Positions 1 to 7,029 of a stretch of DNA of 20,815 bases are shown here, piece by piece; positions within the stretch are counted from its first letter, which is position 1, and every line of letters starts with the position of its first letter. Under the pieces are notes generated by a model. The model ran no database searches. It was not told where the DNA came from and was given only the letters and a program-made list of their open reading frames with translations. This stretch comes from Fimiplasma intestinipullorum (GTDB lineage: Bacteria; Bacillota_I; Bacilli_A; Erysipelotrichales; Coprobacillaceae). A program made the translations under genes and the position numbers. The stretch covers positions 1 to 20,815 of the forward strand of contig DVMJ01000029.1 of the NCBI GenBank assembly GCA_018715065.1, written 5' to 3'.

Positions 1-99
1 GTTTATTCGAGGATTTATCTTGTATCTGATAATCGCCATAATAGACGGATATATATTGACGCTATTTTAATGATAAAGATAGCAAAGCCAGCCGAGCCA

Positions 100-143
100 G
101 TCAACGGTCAAGATAAACGGCGCACAAGTGCGCCGCCGTTGAC
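100..143. repeat. Nested inverted repeat
   Basis: Outer arms GTCAACGG (100-107) and CCGTTGAC (136-143) pair perfectly. Inner arms CGGCGCAC (118-125) and GTGCGCCG (128-135) also pair perfectly around a 2-nt loop. The ten bases 108-117 bulge out on the left side only. No T-tract follows, so it is not a simple terminator. It could be a single-strand structure used in DNA transfer or replication, or an RNA fold. Confidence 0.6.
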
Positions 144-176
144 AGTCACGCCCGACTTTGCTAAAGGGTAATCAAT

Positions 177-204
177 GCGGGAAAGCCCTAAAATGGCTTC
201 CCGC
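177..204. repeat. Inverted repeat
   Basis: GCGGGAAAGCC (177-187) pairs with GGCTTCCCGC (195-204) with a single bulged A. It lies between two larger nested hairpins in the same non-coding stretch. Confidence 0.5.
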
Positions 205-229
205 CCATTCAGCGGGGCGGCGAACGGCG

Positions 230-268
230 GTCAAGACCGGGTTCAAACCCGTTCATTTCAGTCTTGAC
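230..268. repeat. Nested inverted repeat
   Basis: Outer arms GTCAAGAC (230-237) and GTCTTGAC (261-268) enclose an inner hairpin CGGGTT/AACCCG (238-243 and 246-251). Nine unpaired bases (252-260) lie on the right side only. The architecture mirrors the hairpin at 100-143, with the asymmetric loop on the opposite arm. Confidence 0.6.
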
Positions 269-525
269 GGTTGCCCGCTGTCCTGCTATTTTTCCGGGAG
301 TGTGGCCACAACTTCGGGACACTTTGTCCACAAGTCAGAGCGTAGGACGAAGAACGGGGGTGTTCATATACGCCCTGTCTGCTGTCGAAAACAGACCTGC
401 GCTTGCGGCTCCACGCCACACAAGCACAGCCCTGTTTTCCTGCTGCTTCAAATGCCCTTGCCCTCCCCAGCGGCAACGCCGACAGAGCGTATAACACACT
501 ACACTTTACTTCGCAAAGTCGTGTG

Positions 526-551
526 CCAAATGGGGGCGTTGCCCCCTTTGG
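526..551. repeat. GC-rich inverted repeat
   Basis: CCAAA-T-GGGGGC pairs with GCCCCC-TTTGG around a GTT loop, with one bulged T. It sits immediately before the terminator-like hairpin at 564-607. Confidence 0.5.
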
Positions 552-563
552 TAACCCCCACAA

Positions 564-607
564 AAAAGGCGGTACGCTACCCCTCCACGGGTCGCATACC
601 GCCTTTT
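564..607. terminator. Bidirectional terminator-like hairpin
   Basis: AAAAGGCGGTA (564-574) pairs with TACCGCCTTTT (597-607). The inner ACCC (579-582) pairs with GGGT (589-592). T-rich runs follow on both strands, so transcripts arriving from either side could stop here. It would insulate the putative element from the neighbouring chromosome. Confidence 0.65.
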
Positions 608-672
608 CTTGTTATCCAGCCCGCCGGCTGTATCGGTTGAGCAAAAGTCAGCGTGGGATTGATGTGGTATCT

Positions 673-800
673 TTAACTAAGTGAAACCCCGGTTTCCCAA
701 TTTGAAATGGTCTGTCGAGTGACAAAAATTTCCCTGCCAATTCCTCTTGAGAAAGATTCAGATCCTGTCTGAATTTTTTTATTTGTTTTCCAACTTCCAC
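673..800 (-). pseudogene. XRE-family HTH regulator remnant (frameshifted, truncated)
   Basis: A GTG start at 800 has a GGAGGAG ribosome binding site seven bases upstream (808-814). Translation reads VEVGKQIKKFRQDLNLSQEE and then LAGK, which is the start of a Cro/C1-type HTH domain. After GGGAAA the frame is lost. The matching continuation IFVTRQTISNWETG is in the next frame, as if one A had been dropped from an A-run near 729-732. The frame stops at 673, just after the recognition helix, exactly where the GC-rich element-like DNA begins. The usual rest of the domain and any C-terminal part are missing. I read this as a regulator gene broken both by a 1-base deletion and by truncation at the junction around 676-690. 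Confidence 0.75.
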
Positions 801-820
801 GGTTATGCTCCTCCTGTCTC

Positions 821-833
821 CATCTTATACCAT
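821..833 (-). promoter_or_regulatory. Putative extended -10 promoter of the HTH remnant
   Basis: On the minus strand TGG-TATAAG gives an extended -10 (TGn plus hexamer) about 20 bases before the GTG start at 800. A TTGATA lies 19 bases further upstream, which is a long spacer. Modest evidence only. Confidence 0.35.
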
Positions 834-1082
834 GAGATGTCTGCATGCTATCAAATGCCTTTGGCACGCCCGGCAAAGCCTGCAAAAATTGTTTGACATG
901 TAATAAAAACAAGCATTTTATGCATACTTTATAGAATTATATCTCCATGAGACATCATTTACAACGAAAATAGGGTGTTCTTATTTCTTTTTGACTATGC
1001 GCTTCATCAATGTATTCATATTCACTGGTAGCTAAATTTCTATGCATGCTTCAATTGGCCGCACCATTACCCATCTCTTTTT

Positions 1083-1118
1083 AAAAGAAAAAAGGAAGGC
1101 AGTGGCTAGCTACCTTCC
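1083..1118 (-). terminator. Rho-independent terminator of the reductase block
   Basis: Read on the minus strand, GGAAGGTAG pairs with CTGCCTTCC (one G-U) around a 7-nt loop, and TTTTTTCTTTT follows. It lies about 90 bases after the alcohol dehydrogenase stop and is the first strong stop for transcripts of the whole minus-strand block. Confidence 0.85.
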
Positions 1119-1209
1119 CTCTTACAGTTGGATAATCTATGTTAAAGCCGTTCATCAATTGCCCGGCTACTGGTGGCAATGATTCTCTCTCCCAATTTTT
1201 ATACGTTGA

Positions 1210-2370
1210 TTATAAGCATTCTTTCAAAATTTCAAAAATCTCTTCATGGCTCAGTTTCTTGCAGCAACCAGCTGTTAAGATCGTTGAATCTGCTACTTTT
1301 TTAAGCATATCGACATCAGTAATGCCCATTTGGCTCAAAGTTGTAGGTAAGCCAATTTCTGAGATGAATTTTTCTAAGGCTTCAATTCCGGCCAGTGCGA
1401 CTTCATCATCACTCATTCCTGTTGGATCGATCTTCCATACTTCCACAGCATAGCGTTTGAATTTCTCTAAGCCGTTTTGATAAATATGACGATACAAACG
1501 TGGATGAATCACCGCTAAGCCTTGCCCATGGTTACAATCCGTATAAGCACCTAACTGATGTTCGATCATATGTGCCTGGAAATCCGTCACTTTACCTAAT
1601 TTCAGAATTCCGTTTTCAGCCATCGCTGAATCCCACATCAGTTCACTACGTGCTTCAACATCCTGCGGATCGGCAATCGCTTTCCAGATATTGTGAATCG
1701 TATTGCGCATGATGGCTTCATTGACTTCATCAGAAACATTGTTTTCGGCTGGTTGACCAAAATACGTTTCCATCGCATGACTGAATGTATCAAAAGCACC
1801 AGAAATGACCTGAGACATCGGCACAGTCAATGTATAGGTTGGATCAAGCACAGCAAATGAACTCAAAGCCCCACCCATACCGTTTTTCTGATGTGTTTCT
1901 TCATTGGTGATGACAGCACCAGAGTTCATTTCTGAACCAGTTCCTGAGGCCGTTGTCACAGCACCCATTGGTATAAACTGTGTTGGAAAAACATGTTTCA
2001 CAAATTCAGCTTCCCAAAGATCTTCTTCCATCTTGGCCTGTGCTGAAACGACCTTACAGCAGTCGATCACTGAGCCACCGCCGACAGCCAGGATAAAATC
2101 AACCTGACGTTCACGCGCGATGCGAGCACCTTCCTGAACCTTGGCATAAGTTGGGTTGGCCATGATTCCTGTAAATTCTACGACATTCTTGCCAGCGGCC
2201 TGTAAAAGGTTCATGACTTCATCATAGATACCGTTCTTCTTGATGGAGCCACCTCCATAAGCCAACATGACATTGGGTCCGACTTTAGGCATCTCTGCTT
2301 CTAAAGCCTGTTTCAAAGCCCCTTTACCAAAGTATACCTTTGGCATTGGATTCATTACAAATTCCTTCAT
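1210..2370 (-). CDS. YqhD/BdhA-like iron- or zinc-dependent alcohol (aldehyde) dehydrogenase
   Basis: A 386-residue group III (iron-containing) alcohol dehydrogenase that should reduce aldehydes with NAD(P)H in the cytosol. The nucleotide-binding motif VGGGS is at 96-100 and SGTGSE at 142-147. The metal ligands fall at Asp194, His198, His267 and His281. These are the positions I recall for E. coli YqhD, and the length is also almost identical. The start is the second of two adjacent ATG codons (2370), because GAGGTGA is five bases before it; starting at 2373 would add one Met. The ribosome binding site overlaps the stop codon of the RibD-like gene just upstream, so the two are translationally close and surely one operon. 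It is followed by the terminator at 1083-1118. By family it probably acts on short-chain or reactive aldehydes; the true substrate cannot be read from sequence. Confidence 0.9.
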   Translation of the reverse strand: MKEFVMNPMPKVYFGKGALKQALEAEMPKVGPNVMLAYGGGSIKKNGIYDEVMNLLQAAGKNVVEFTGIMANPTYAKVQEGARIARERQVDFILAVGGGSVIDCCKVVSAQAKMEEDLWEAEFVKHVFPTQFIPMGAVTTASGTGSEMNSGAVITNEETHQKNGMGGALSSFAVLDPTYTLTVPMSQVISGAFDTFSHAMETYFGQPAENNVSDEVNEAIMRNTIHNIWKAIADPQDVEARSELMWDSAMAENGILKLGKVTDFQAHMIEHQLGAYTDCNHGQGLAVIHPRLYRHIYQNGLEKFKRYAVEVWKIDPTGMSDDEVALAGIEALEKFISEIGLPTTLSQMGITDVDMLKKVADSTILTAGCCKKLSHEEIFEILKECL

Positions 2371-2380
2371 CATACTCACC

Positions 2381-3079
2381 TCATTGACGTTGATAATTGA
2401 GCCATAATCCGTTATCACAGATGACTTCTGTCTGGATGAGTCGGTATTCGTCCATACCGATCGCTTCATCTGTATCAAAGGAAGTCGCAATACCCGTTGT
2501 TCCTTCTAAAACCGGTGTGATGACTAAACTGATCTCATCGATCAATCCAGCCTTGGCAAAACTTCCGTTAATGATTCCCCCACCTTGAAGCGTGATCCGA
2601 TGAATACCTGCCAGACGATCACATTTATCCAGGGCTAGCGCCAGATCGATGTTTTGTGCACCAGCCAGGATATAAGAAATACCTAAATTTCTTAAATAGT
2701 CCAAATAGGCTAGACTAGCCGCTTCACTTAAGATCATCAGTACCTGACGGCCACTCAGACGAGGACGAGCCAATGCCTCACGTGTCCATGGCAAAGTACC
2801 TAAGGCATCGATTACCACTACCCACTGACCCTCATGATTAGATACAATATAATCTTCTTTTGCTCCCTGGTTCACTGGAGCTAATTGAAGCGGTGTGTCA
2901 CCTGTAAAGATCCCGACAGCCGTTGTCCTGCCGTAGAACACTGCGTCTGCCTTGTAGGACTGACTTTTTTTCTGATAATACGCTGAGAGTTCAGCAGTTG
3001 TAGGGACGCCGAAAAACGAGCCGTCGATCCTGCCATCGATGGATTGCAACATATGACAAATCACATATGGTTTTGGCAT
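2381..3079 (-). CDS. RibD C-terminal/dihydrofolate-reductase-like NADPH reductase
   Basis: A 232-residue protein of the RibD_C/DHFR-like fold. It has SIDGRIDG at 13-20, YGRTTA near 49-54, and a GGG nucleotide loop at 166-168 followed by LIDEISLVITPVL, the usual C-terminal signature. It stands alone without the deaminase half of a true RibD and no other riboflavin gene is nearby, so a general NADPH-dependent reductase is likelier than a riboflavin enzyme. The ATG at 3079 has AGGAAG about nine bases before it. It is the first gene of a two-gene unit with the alcohol dehydrogenase, and its promoter carries copy A of the shared regulatory element (3142-3171). Confidence 0.8.
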   Translation of the reverse strand: MPKPYVICHMLQSIDGRIDGSFFGVPTTAELSAYYQKKSQSYKADAVFYGRTTAVGIFTGDTPLQLAPVNQGAKEDYIVSNHEGQWVVVIDALGTLPWTREALARPRLSGRQVLMILSEAASLAYLDYLRNLGISYILAGAQNIDLALALDKCDRLAGIHRITLQGGGIINGSFAKAGLIDEISLVITPVLEGTTGIATSFDTDEAIGMDEYRLIQTEVICDNGLWLNYQRQ

Positions 3080-3117
3080 TTTATCATCTTCCTTTCCTTA
3101 TTTTTGACTACAATTTT

Positions 3118-3171
3118 ATTTTAATCCGGCAAGCTGAGATTGTACAATATCGATATCGCATATGTCTATAA
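3118..3171 (-). promoter_or_regulatory. Promoter with LysR-type element, copy A
   Basis: On the minus strand TTATAG (3166-3171), 15 bases, then ATATTGTAC (3142-3150). The TTGTAC end acts as -35 with TAAAAT (3118-3123) as -10 after 18 bases. The same bipartite arrangement recurs before the genes at 7878 and 8824. It would drive the RibD-like reductase and the alcohol dehydrogenase. In this copy the TTGTAC half is itself palindromic (ATTGTACAAT). Confidence 0.65.
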
Positions 3172-3198
3172 CTAAAACACATAGTCCATCGAAACATA

Positions 3199-4092
3199 CT
3201 AAAACTTACCTACATTTTTTTCGATAAAGCGAACAGCATCCATGATCCAGCCTTCGGCACTCGTGCCTATCCCTAAACCAAAACCATGTCCAAGCCTTTC
3301 GTAAGCATGAAACTCGGTCGGGATCTGAAGTGCACGCAGACGTTCTAATCTTCTAGCCATGGTACGCCAGGAAGCAATGCCGTCCTGTTTGCCTACGACT
3401 GCAAAAGTCGCTGGGTCATGGGCACTGTAATCCGTATGTCCCGTGTACTCCATGATAACAGCATCTGCGCGAGGACATGCTTTTTGACCAAAGCTTTCGG
3501 TCCCATAGGAGCCTAGATAAGCAGCCATTCTGGCACCGGCAGAACCGCCCCATAAAGTATAATGAAGATTTTCCAGACCAAAGCGAGCAGGATCTTCAAA
3601 AATAGTGGCGAGTGCCAGAGCCAGATCTTCGACTGCCATCCTAGCCCCACCTGAACGATACTGCAAAGCAAAAGTCGGATAACCCAGTTCACTCAAGACA
3701 AGCGCATGGGGCAAACTTTCATGAATGCTGCCCACATAGCTAAATCCCCCGCCGGCACTGATCACCGAAAAAGGATTGGCCTTGCTAGAAGGGAAATAAA
3801 AGAGCCCTACACGCTTTCCTAACGGATAATAGACCTCTGCTTTCAGTCGGCGCAGTTCACGAACCTTTTCAATGACGGCCAGTGTGGTTTCTAAACGAAG
3901 ATGCGAATGGAAGGGCAAAAGATGATCCACACTAGCCAGGGTATAGCGTTCCGGTGCATACCAGTCGTCCGGAAACAGAAAGCGGGCGAAGTCTTTGATC
4001 AGCGGATCGGCTAACACTTCTTTGATTGGTGTTGAGGCCTGATAAGGGCTCAACGCAGCATATTTTTCAATAATACGTCGATCTTCACTCAT
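3199..4092 (-). CDS. Alpha/beta-hydrolase, acetyl-esterase/lipase-like (BD-FAE type)
   Basis: A 297-residue serine hydrolase. The nucleophile motif is WGGSAG (Ser184), an oxyanion-type loop AGGGF is at 113-117, and Asp237 (KQDG) and His269 (GHGF) complete a likely triad. There is no signal peptide, so it is cytosolic. The first 85 residues form a helical extension before the hydrolase core. The family hydrolyses acetyl or other short acyl esters. The ATG at 4092 has GGAG seven bases ahead, right after the T-tract of an internal terminator (4105-4138). It is therefore likely made at lower level than the genes before it. It is the last gene of the 7878-3199 series, and no terminator is visible after it, so read-through into the RibD-like gene is possible. 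Confidence 0.85.
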   Translation of the reverse strand: MSEDRRIIEKYAALSPYQASTPIKEVLADPLIKDFARFLFPDDWYAPERYTLASVDHLLPFHSHLRLETTLAVIEKVRELRRLKAEVYYPLGKRVGLFYFPSSKANPFSVISAGGGFSYVGSIHESLPHALVLSELGYPTFALQYRSGGARMAVEDLALALATIFEDPARFGLENLHYTLWGGSAGARMAAYLGSYGTESFGQKACPRADAVIMEYTGHTDYSAHDPATFAVVGKQDGIASWRTMARRLERLRALQIPTEFHAYERLGHGFGLGIGTSAEGWIMDAVRFIEKNVGKF

Positions 4093-4104
4093 GTTTTCAT
4101 CTCC

Positions 4105-4138
4105 AAAAAAAGGTAAATGTGAAGTGCATTTACCTTTT
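4105..4138 (-). terminator. Intra-operon terminator or attenuator
   Basis: On the minus strand AAAAGGTAAATG pairs with CATTTACCTTTT, followed by TTTTTTT counting the end of the stem. The stem is perfect over 12 bp but AT-rich, so termination may be partial. It lies between the two esterase genes and directly precedes the ribosome binding site of the second. Confidence 0.7.
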
Positions 4139-4145
4139 CATCCAT

Positions 4146-4952
4146 TTATTTTGTTTGCGTAAACCAGGCCAGCAGCTTCGCCAAATTCTCATCCCAGTAA
4201 TTCCAGTCATGTCCGCCAGGACCTTCATGGTAATGATGCGCAATGCCAAGTTCCTCTAACAGTGCGTGATAATTTCGAGCGTCATCGATGCAGGCCACAT
4301 CTTCCTCACCGCAGCAAATAAAGAAATTGGGAATCGTTTGACCGGCTTTGGCCATCTTGGAGATCTGTTGCTGATAATCGAGTTCACTGCCTTTAATGGC
4401 ATCGATATCTTTATAGATTTCCTGATAATAACGACGATTGAAAAGCGGCATAGGTTCTTCAAAAGTACTATTGATCACTCTTTCCTGGATCAGAGCTGCT
4501 GAAAGCATACCGATCGATCCGAAGGTTTCTGGATGCATCAGTCCATTGACGACAGCACCATAGCCGCCCATGGATAAACCGGCAATCCCGGTGTCCTCAC
4601 GCTTTTCAGAAAGCGGGAAAAGACGACGGGTGATTTCCACTAATTCAGAACCTACAAATGTACCAAAATCACTGACACCGCTGCGGCCATCTAAATAGAA
4701 ATGATTTTCACCAGCCGGCATGATGATGGCCACCTTATATTGATCAGCATAAGCGGCAATGCGTGAATTCATCAAATAATCCGTTTCGCTGCCAAAAGCA
4801 CCATGTAAGAGATACAGTGTGCGATAGGGTCTAGGGGTTGGTTTTTCGTTTGCCAAATTGGCATAGTCACATTTATCCGCCGGAATCAAACAAGTCAGCG
4901 GAACTTTACGCATCAATGATTCAGAAAAAACTTCTGCGTGTAAAACAGCCAT
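4146..4952 (-). CDS. Esterase D / tributyrin esterase family hydrolase
   Basis: A 268-residue putative-esterase family protein, related to EstA tributyrin esterases and S-formylglutathione hydrolases. GLSMG gives the nucleophile Ser127, LLHGAFG at 48-54 forms the oxyanion region, and Asp218 and His248 (GGHDW) finish the triad. There is no signal peptide. I start at ATG 4952 because GGAGG lies six bases before it; the in-frame TTG at 4955 is less well placed. The upstream gene's stop codon sits one base before that ribosome binding site, so the genes are tightly coupled. The family cleaves short-chain or carbonyl-derived thio- and carboxyl esters, which fits a carbonyl detoxification unit but does not prove it. 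Confidence 0.85.
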   Translation of the reverse strand: MAVLHAEVFSESLMRKVPLTCLIPADKCDYANLANEKPTPRPYRTLYLLHGAFGSETDYLMNSRIAAYADQYKVAIIMPAGENHFYLDGRSGVSDFGTFVGSELVEITRRLFPLSEKREDTGIAGLSMGGYGAVVNGLMHPETFGSIGMLSAALIQERVINSTFEEPMPLFNRRYYQEIYKDIDAIKGSELDYQQQISKMAKAGQTIPNFFICCGEEDVACIDDARNYHALLEELGIAHHYHEGPGGHDWNYWDENLAKLLAWFTQTK

Positions 4953-4964
4953 CAAAATCCTCCT

Positions 4965-5585
4965 TTATGATCGAATAAAATGGGTATGAACGGGTGGGAC
5001 CACATCCGGTAGACCCATCTCATTTTTCCCAAATTGAATACTTTTAATCAGGAAAGCCATATTGCGGCCTAAAACGCGCATGGTGGCCACACCTTCTTCA
5101 TCTTTCATGACATCTTCAGGTGTATAACCATGAACCATGTTCCAGTATCGGCTGGAAACAACAGGCATTTCTGAAATCATAAAATACTTATTCAGCACAT
5201 CAAAGCTGGCAGAATTACCACCGCGGCGCGCACTGACCACACTGGCGCCCACTTTCATGCGTTTATCGAATAAAGTGCTGTAGAATAAACGGTCTAAAAA
5301 GGCCATCATCCCACCATTGGGACTGCCAAAGTAGACAGGTGAACCGATGACTAAACCATCAGCAGCTTCAAACAGAGGCGCCATCTGATTGACTTCATCA
5401 TCGAAGACACATTTGCCTGTCTGTTTGCAGCGACGGCATCCGATACAGCCACGAAGATTCTTCTGACCCACCTGAACGATCTTCGTTTCAATTCCCTGGG
5501 CATTGAGCTCTTCAGCCACAATACTTAACGCGGTATAAGTGCAGCCCCGTGGATTGGGGCTGCCATTAATCAATAAGACATTCAT
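4965..5585 (-). CDS. Iron-sulfur flavoprotein (NADPH-dependent FMN reductase-like)
   Basis: A 206-residue flavodoxin-fold protein. GSPNPRGCTYTAL at 8-20 is the FMN phosphate loop and GSPVYFGSPNGGMM at 81-94 the second flavin loop. Between them Cys47, Cys50, Cys53 and Cys59 form C-x2-C-x2-C-x5-C, the compact [4Fe-4S] motif of the Isf family. It probably moves electrons between ferredoxin or NAD(P)H and small acceptors such as quinones, oxygen or nitro compounds. It follows the AKR gene at 5587 by one base and its stop abuts the ribosome binding site of the esterase, so it sits in the middle of the operon. An ordinary FMN reductase without a cluster is the alternative, but all four cysteines are present. 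Confidence 0.85.
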   Translation of the reverse strand: MNVLLINGSPNPRGCTYTALSIVAEELNAQGIETKIVQVGQKNLRGCIGCRRCKQTGKCVFDDEVNQMAPLFEAADGLVIGSPVYFGSPNGGMMAFLDRLFYSTLFDKRMKVGASVVSARRGGNSASFDVLNKYFMISEMPVVSSRYWNMVHGYTPEDVMKDEEGVATMRVLGRNMAFLIKSIQFGKNEMGLPDVVPPVHTHFIRS

Positions 5586-5586
5586 T

Positions 5587-6432
5587 TTAACGTTTGAGAC
5601 CAGCGATCATTTCGATGGTAGCTGGGTCATAATGAGAGAAGAAGGAACTTTCTTTCTTGTCCATCGCAGCAATCTTAGCCATATCTTCATCACTTAAAGT
5701 AAAATCAAAGATATCGATATTTTCCAGCATTCTTTCTTTGCGCACTGATTTTGCCAAAGGAACAATATTGCGCTGTAATAACCATCTTAAGATGACCTGA
5801 GCGATCGTTTTGTGGTATTTATCTCCAATGGCCTGTAATTCAGGATTAGAGAACATGTTGTTACGACCTTCCGCAAATGGTGCCCAGGCTTCGATCTGAA
5901 CGCCATATTTTTCATTGTAAGTCACATCGTCCACTCTCTGATGGAATGGATTGACTTCGATCTGGTTGACTGCAGGAACCACATCATTAAAGAGAGCCAT
6001 ATCCACTAAACGATCAGGATAGAAGTTAGAAACACCGATGGCTCTGATCTTCCCTTCCTTATATAAATCAGCTAATGCCTGATATGCGCCATAATAATCA
6101 CCGAATGGCTGATGTAATAAAACCAGATCTAAATAATCTAACTGCATCTTCTTTAAAGACTCTTCCACAGATGCTTTGGCTTTTTCATAACCATAGCTGG
6201 TGATCCAAACTTTCGTCGTAATGAATAACTCACTGCGATCGACAGGTGATTTTTGGAGAGCCTCACCTACCGCTGCTTCGTTGCCGTAAGACTGCGCTGT
6301 GTCAATCAGACGATAACCGGCATCGATAGCGTCTAAAACAACGCGTACACATTCATCATGATCATGGATCTGGTAAACCCCAAATCCGGCTTTAGGCATC
6401 TGGATGCCATTGTTTAATGTTACGTATTCCAT
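5587..6432 (-). CDS. Aldo-keto reductase 1 (DkgA-like)
   Basis: A 281-residue member of the aldo-keto reductase superfamily in the 2,5-diketo-gluconate reductase group. The catalytic tetrad is complete: Asp44, Tyr49, Lys74 and His107 (LLHQP). GVSNF and the C-terminal KSxxxxRMxEN loop that binds the NADPH phosphate are also present. It should reduce aldehydes and alpha-dicarbonyls to alcohols in the cytosol. The start ATG has GAGAGGAG nine bases upstream. It is the third gene of the unit starting at 7878 and is followed by the iron-sulfur flavoprotein gene after one base. It is clearly a paralogue of the AKRs at 7030 and 7976, but they differ enough in the substrate loops to suggest different substrates. 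Confidence 0.92.
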   Translation of the reverse strand: MEYVTLNNGIQMPKAGFGVYQIHDHDECVRVVLDAIDAGYRLIDTAQSYGNEAAVGEALQKSPVDRSELFITTKVWITSYGYEKAKASVEESLKKMQLDYLDLVLLHQPFGDYYGAYQALADLYKEGKIRAIGVSNFYPDRLVDMALFNDVVPAVNQIEVNPFHQRVDDVTYNEKYGVQIEAWAPFAEGRNNMFSNPELQAIGDKYHKTIAQVILRWLLQRNIVPLAKSVRKERMLENIDIFDFTLSDEDMAKIAAMDKKESSFFSHYDPATIEMIAGLKR

Positions 6433-6449
6433 TGTCGTTCTCCTCTCTC

Positions 6450-7010
6450 TTATTTTAACTTTGCACCGTCACTGAAGGCCTGACCAACGACCTCTCCTAA
6501 AACACGGTAAGTGTTATGAACCGGTTCATACGAAATAGGGGCTAGTTTATCGACATCGATCTTGCCATCTTCACCTAAGATGCTTTCATCAGCACTAATA
6601 TTGACGATTTCTCCGATCACATTGCCGTCTTCAGTAAACTTTGTCAGCTTACATTCTAAAGCCATTGGCAGCTCGTTGATGATTGGCGCATTGACCAGTT
6701 CGCTTTTCGTTGTTGTAAAGCCGGCCTTCGCCATTTTATCTGGCGTGTTATTCATCGACACGATCCCCACGTAGTCAGAAGCAACGACTGTCTCTTTCGT
6801 TGCAAAGCTAATCGTAAAGGCTTTGTTTAACTGAATATTTTTGGTTGTCTTATGACCGGCGCTCAAGCAAAGCTCAACCGCATTGCCATCATAGAGACCG
6901 CCCCAGGCAGCATTCATTGCATCTGCCTTACCGTTTTCATCATAAGTCGCGATGATCAAAACGGGTAAAGGATAAAACCAGGATTTTACACCGAAATTTT
7001 TTCTTGCCAT
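6450..7010 (-). CDS. Flavoredoxin-like flavin reductase
   Basis: A 186-residue FMN-binding split-barrel protein of the flavin reductase-like domain family. N-terminal features are FYPLPVLIIATYD and then MNAAWGG (32-37), typical of flavoredoxins and anaerobe flavin reductases, where FMN is held by the barrel. It probably passes electrons between NAD(P)H or ferredoxin and other flavoproteins. It lies between two AKR genes with gaps of 17 and 19 bases and has GGGAG before its ATG, so it is co-transcribed. The specific partner is unknown; the iron-sulfur flavoprotein two genes downstream is a natural candidate. Confidence 0.85.
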   Translation of the reverse strand: MARKNFGVKSWFYPLPVLIIATYDENGKADAMNAAWGGLYDGNAVELCLSAGHKTTKNIQLNKAFTISFATKETVVASDYVGIVSMNNTPDKMAKAGFTTTKSELVNAPIINELPMALECKLTKFTEDGNVIGEIVNISADESILGEDGKIDVDKLAPISYEPVHNTYRVLGEVVGQAFSDGAKLK

Positions 7011-7029
7011 TGTCGTTTCTCCCTTTCTG

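Larger units (their letters stand above)
1..672. mobile_element. Gene-poor, palindrome-rich DNA, probable edge of an integrative element
   Basis: This 670-base stretch has no open frame that looks like a protein. The longest frames run straight through strong hairpins, have no ribosome binding site and give low-complexity Cys/Pro/Arg-rich translations. It is visibly more GC-rich than the intergenic DNA that follows and contains several nested inverted repeats (100-143, 177-204, 230-268, 526-551) and a terminator hairpin (564-607). It ends against a truncated regulator gene. Its general character resembles the non-coding ends of Tn916/Tn1549-type conjugative transposons of Clostridia. That likeness is from memory and untested, and no integrase, excisionase or relaxase lies inside the window. 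Confidence 0.45.
801..1209. other. Intergenic stretch without a convincing gene
   Basis: About 400 AT-rich bases between the HTH remnant and the alcohol dehydrogenase stop. It contains the remnant's promoter region, a 30-codon minus-strand frame (955-1047) without a ribosome binding site, and a terminator (1083-1118). It also holds a weak inverted repeat, ATTGCC/GGCAAT, near 1162-1187 without a T-tract. I see no RNA gene. Confidence 0.5.

Noticed and set aside
158..684. Several overlapping open frames of 76-160 codons on both strands
   Set aside because: They have no ribosome binding site, cross strong hairpins and a terminator, and translate to Cys/Pro/Arg-rich sequence without domain character.
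955..1047. A 30-codon minus-strand frame beginning MHRNLATSEYEYIDEA
   Set aside because: It looks protein-like but has no ribosome binding site and nothing in frame before it. It may be the tail of a decayed gene, which I cannot identify.
1162..1187. Inverted repeat ATTGCC/GGCAAT after the alcohol dehydrogenase
   Set aside because: The stem is short with a long loop and no T-run; the real terminator is at 1083-1118.
2381..3079. Riboflavin biosynthesis RibD
   Set aside because: The deaminase half is missing and no rib genes or FMN riboswitch are nearby; a generic RibD_C-type reductase fits better.
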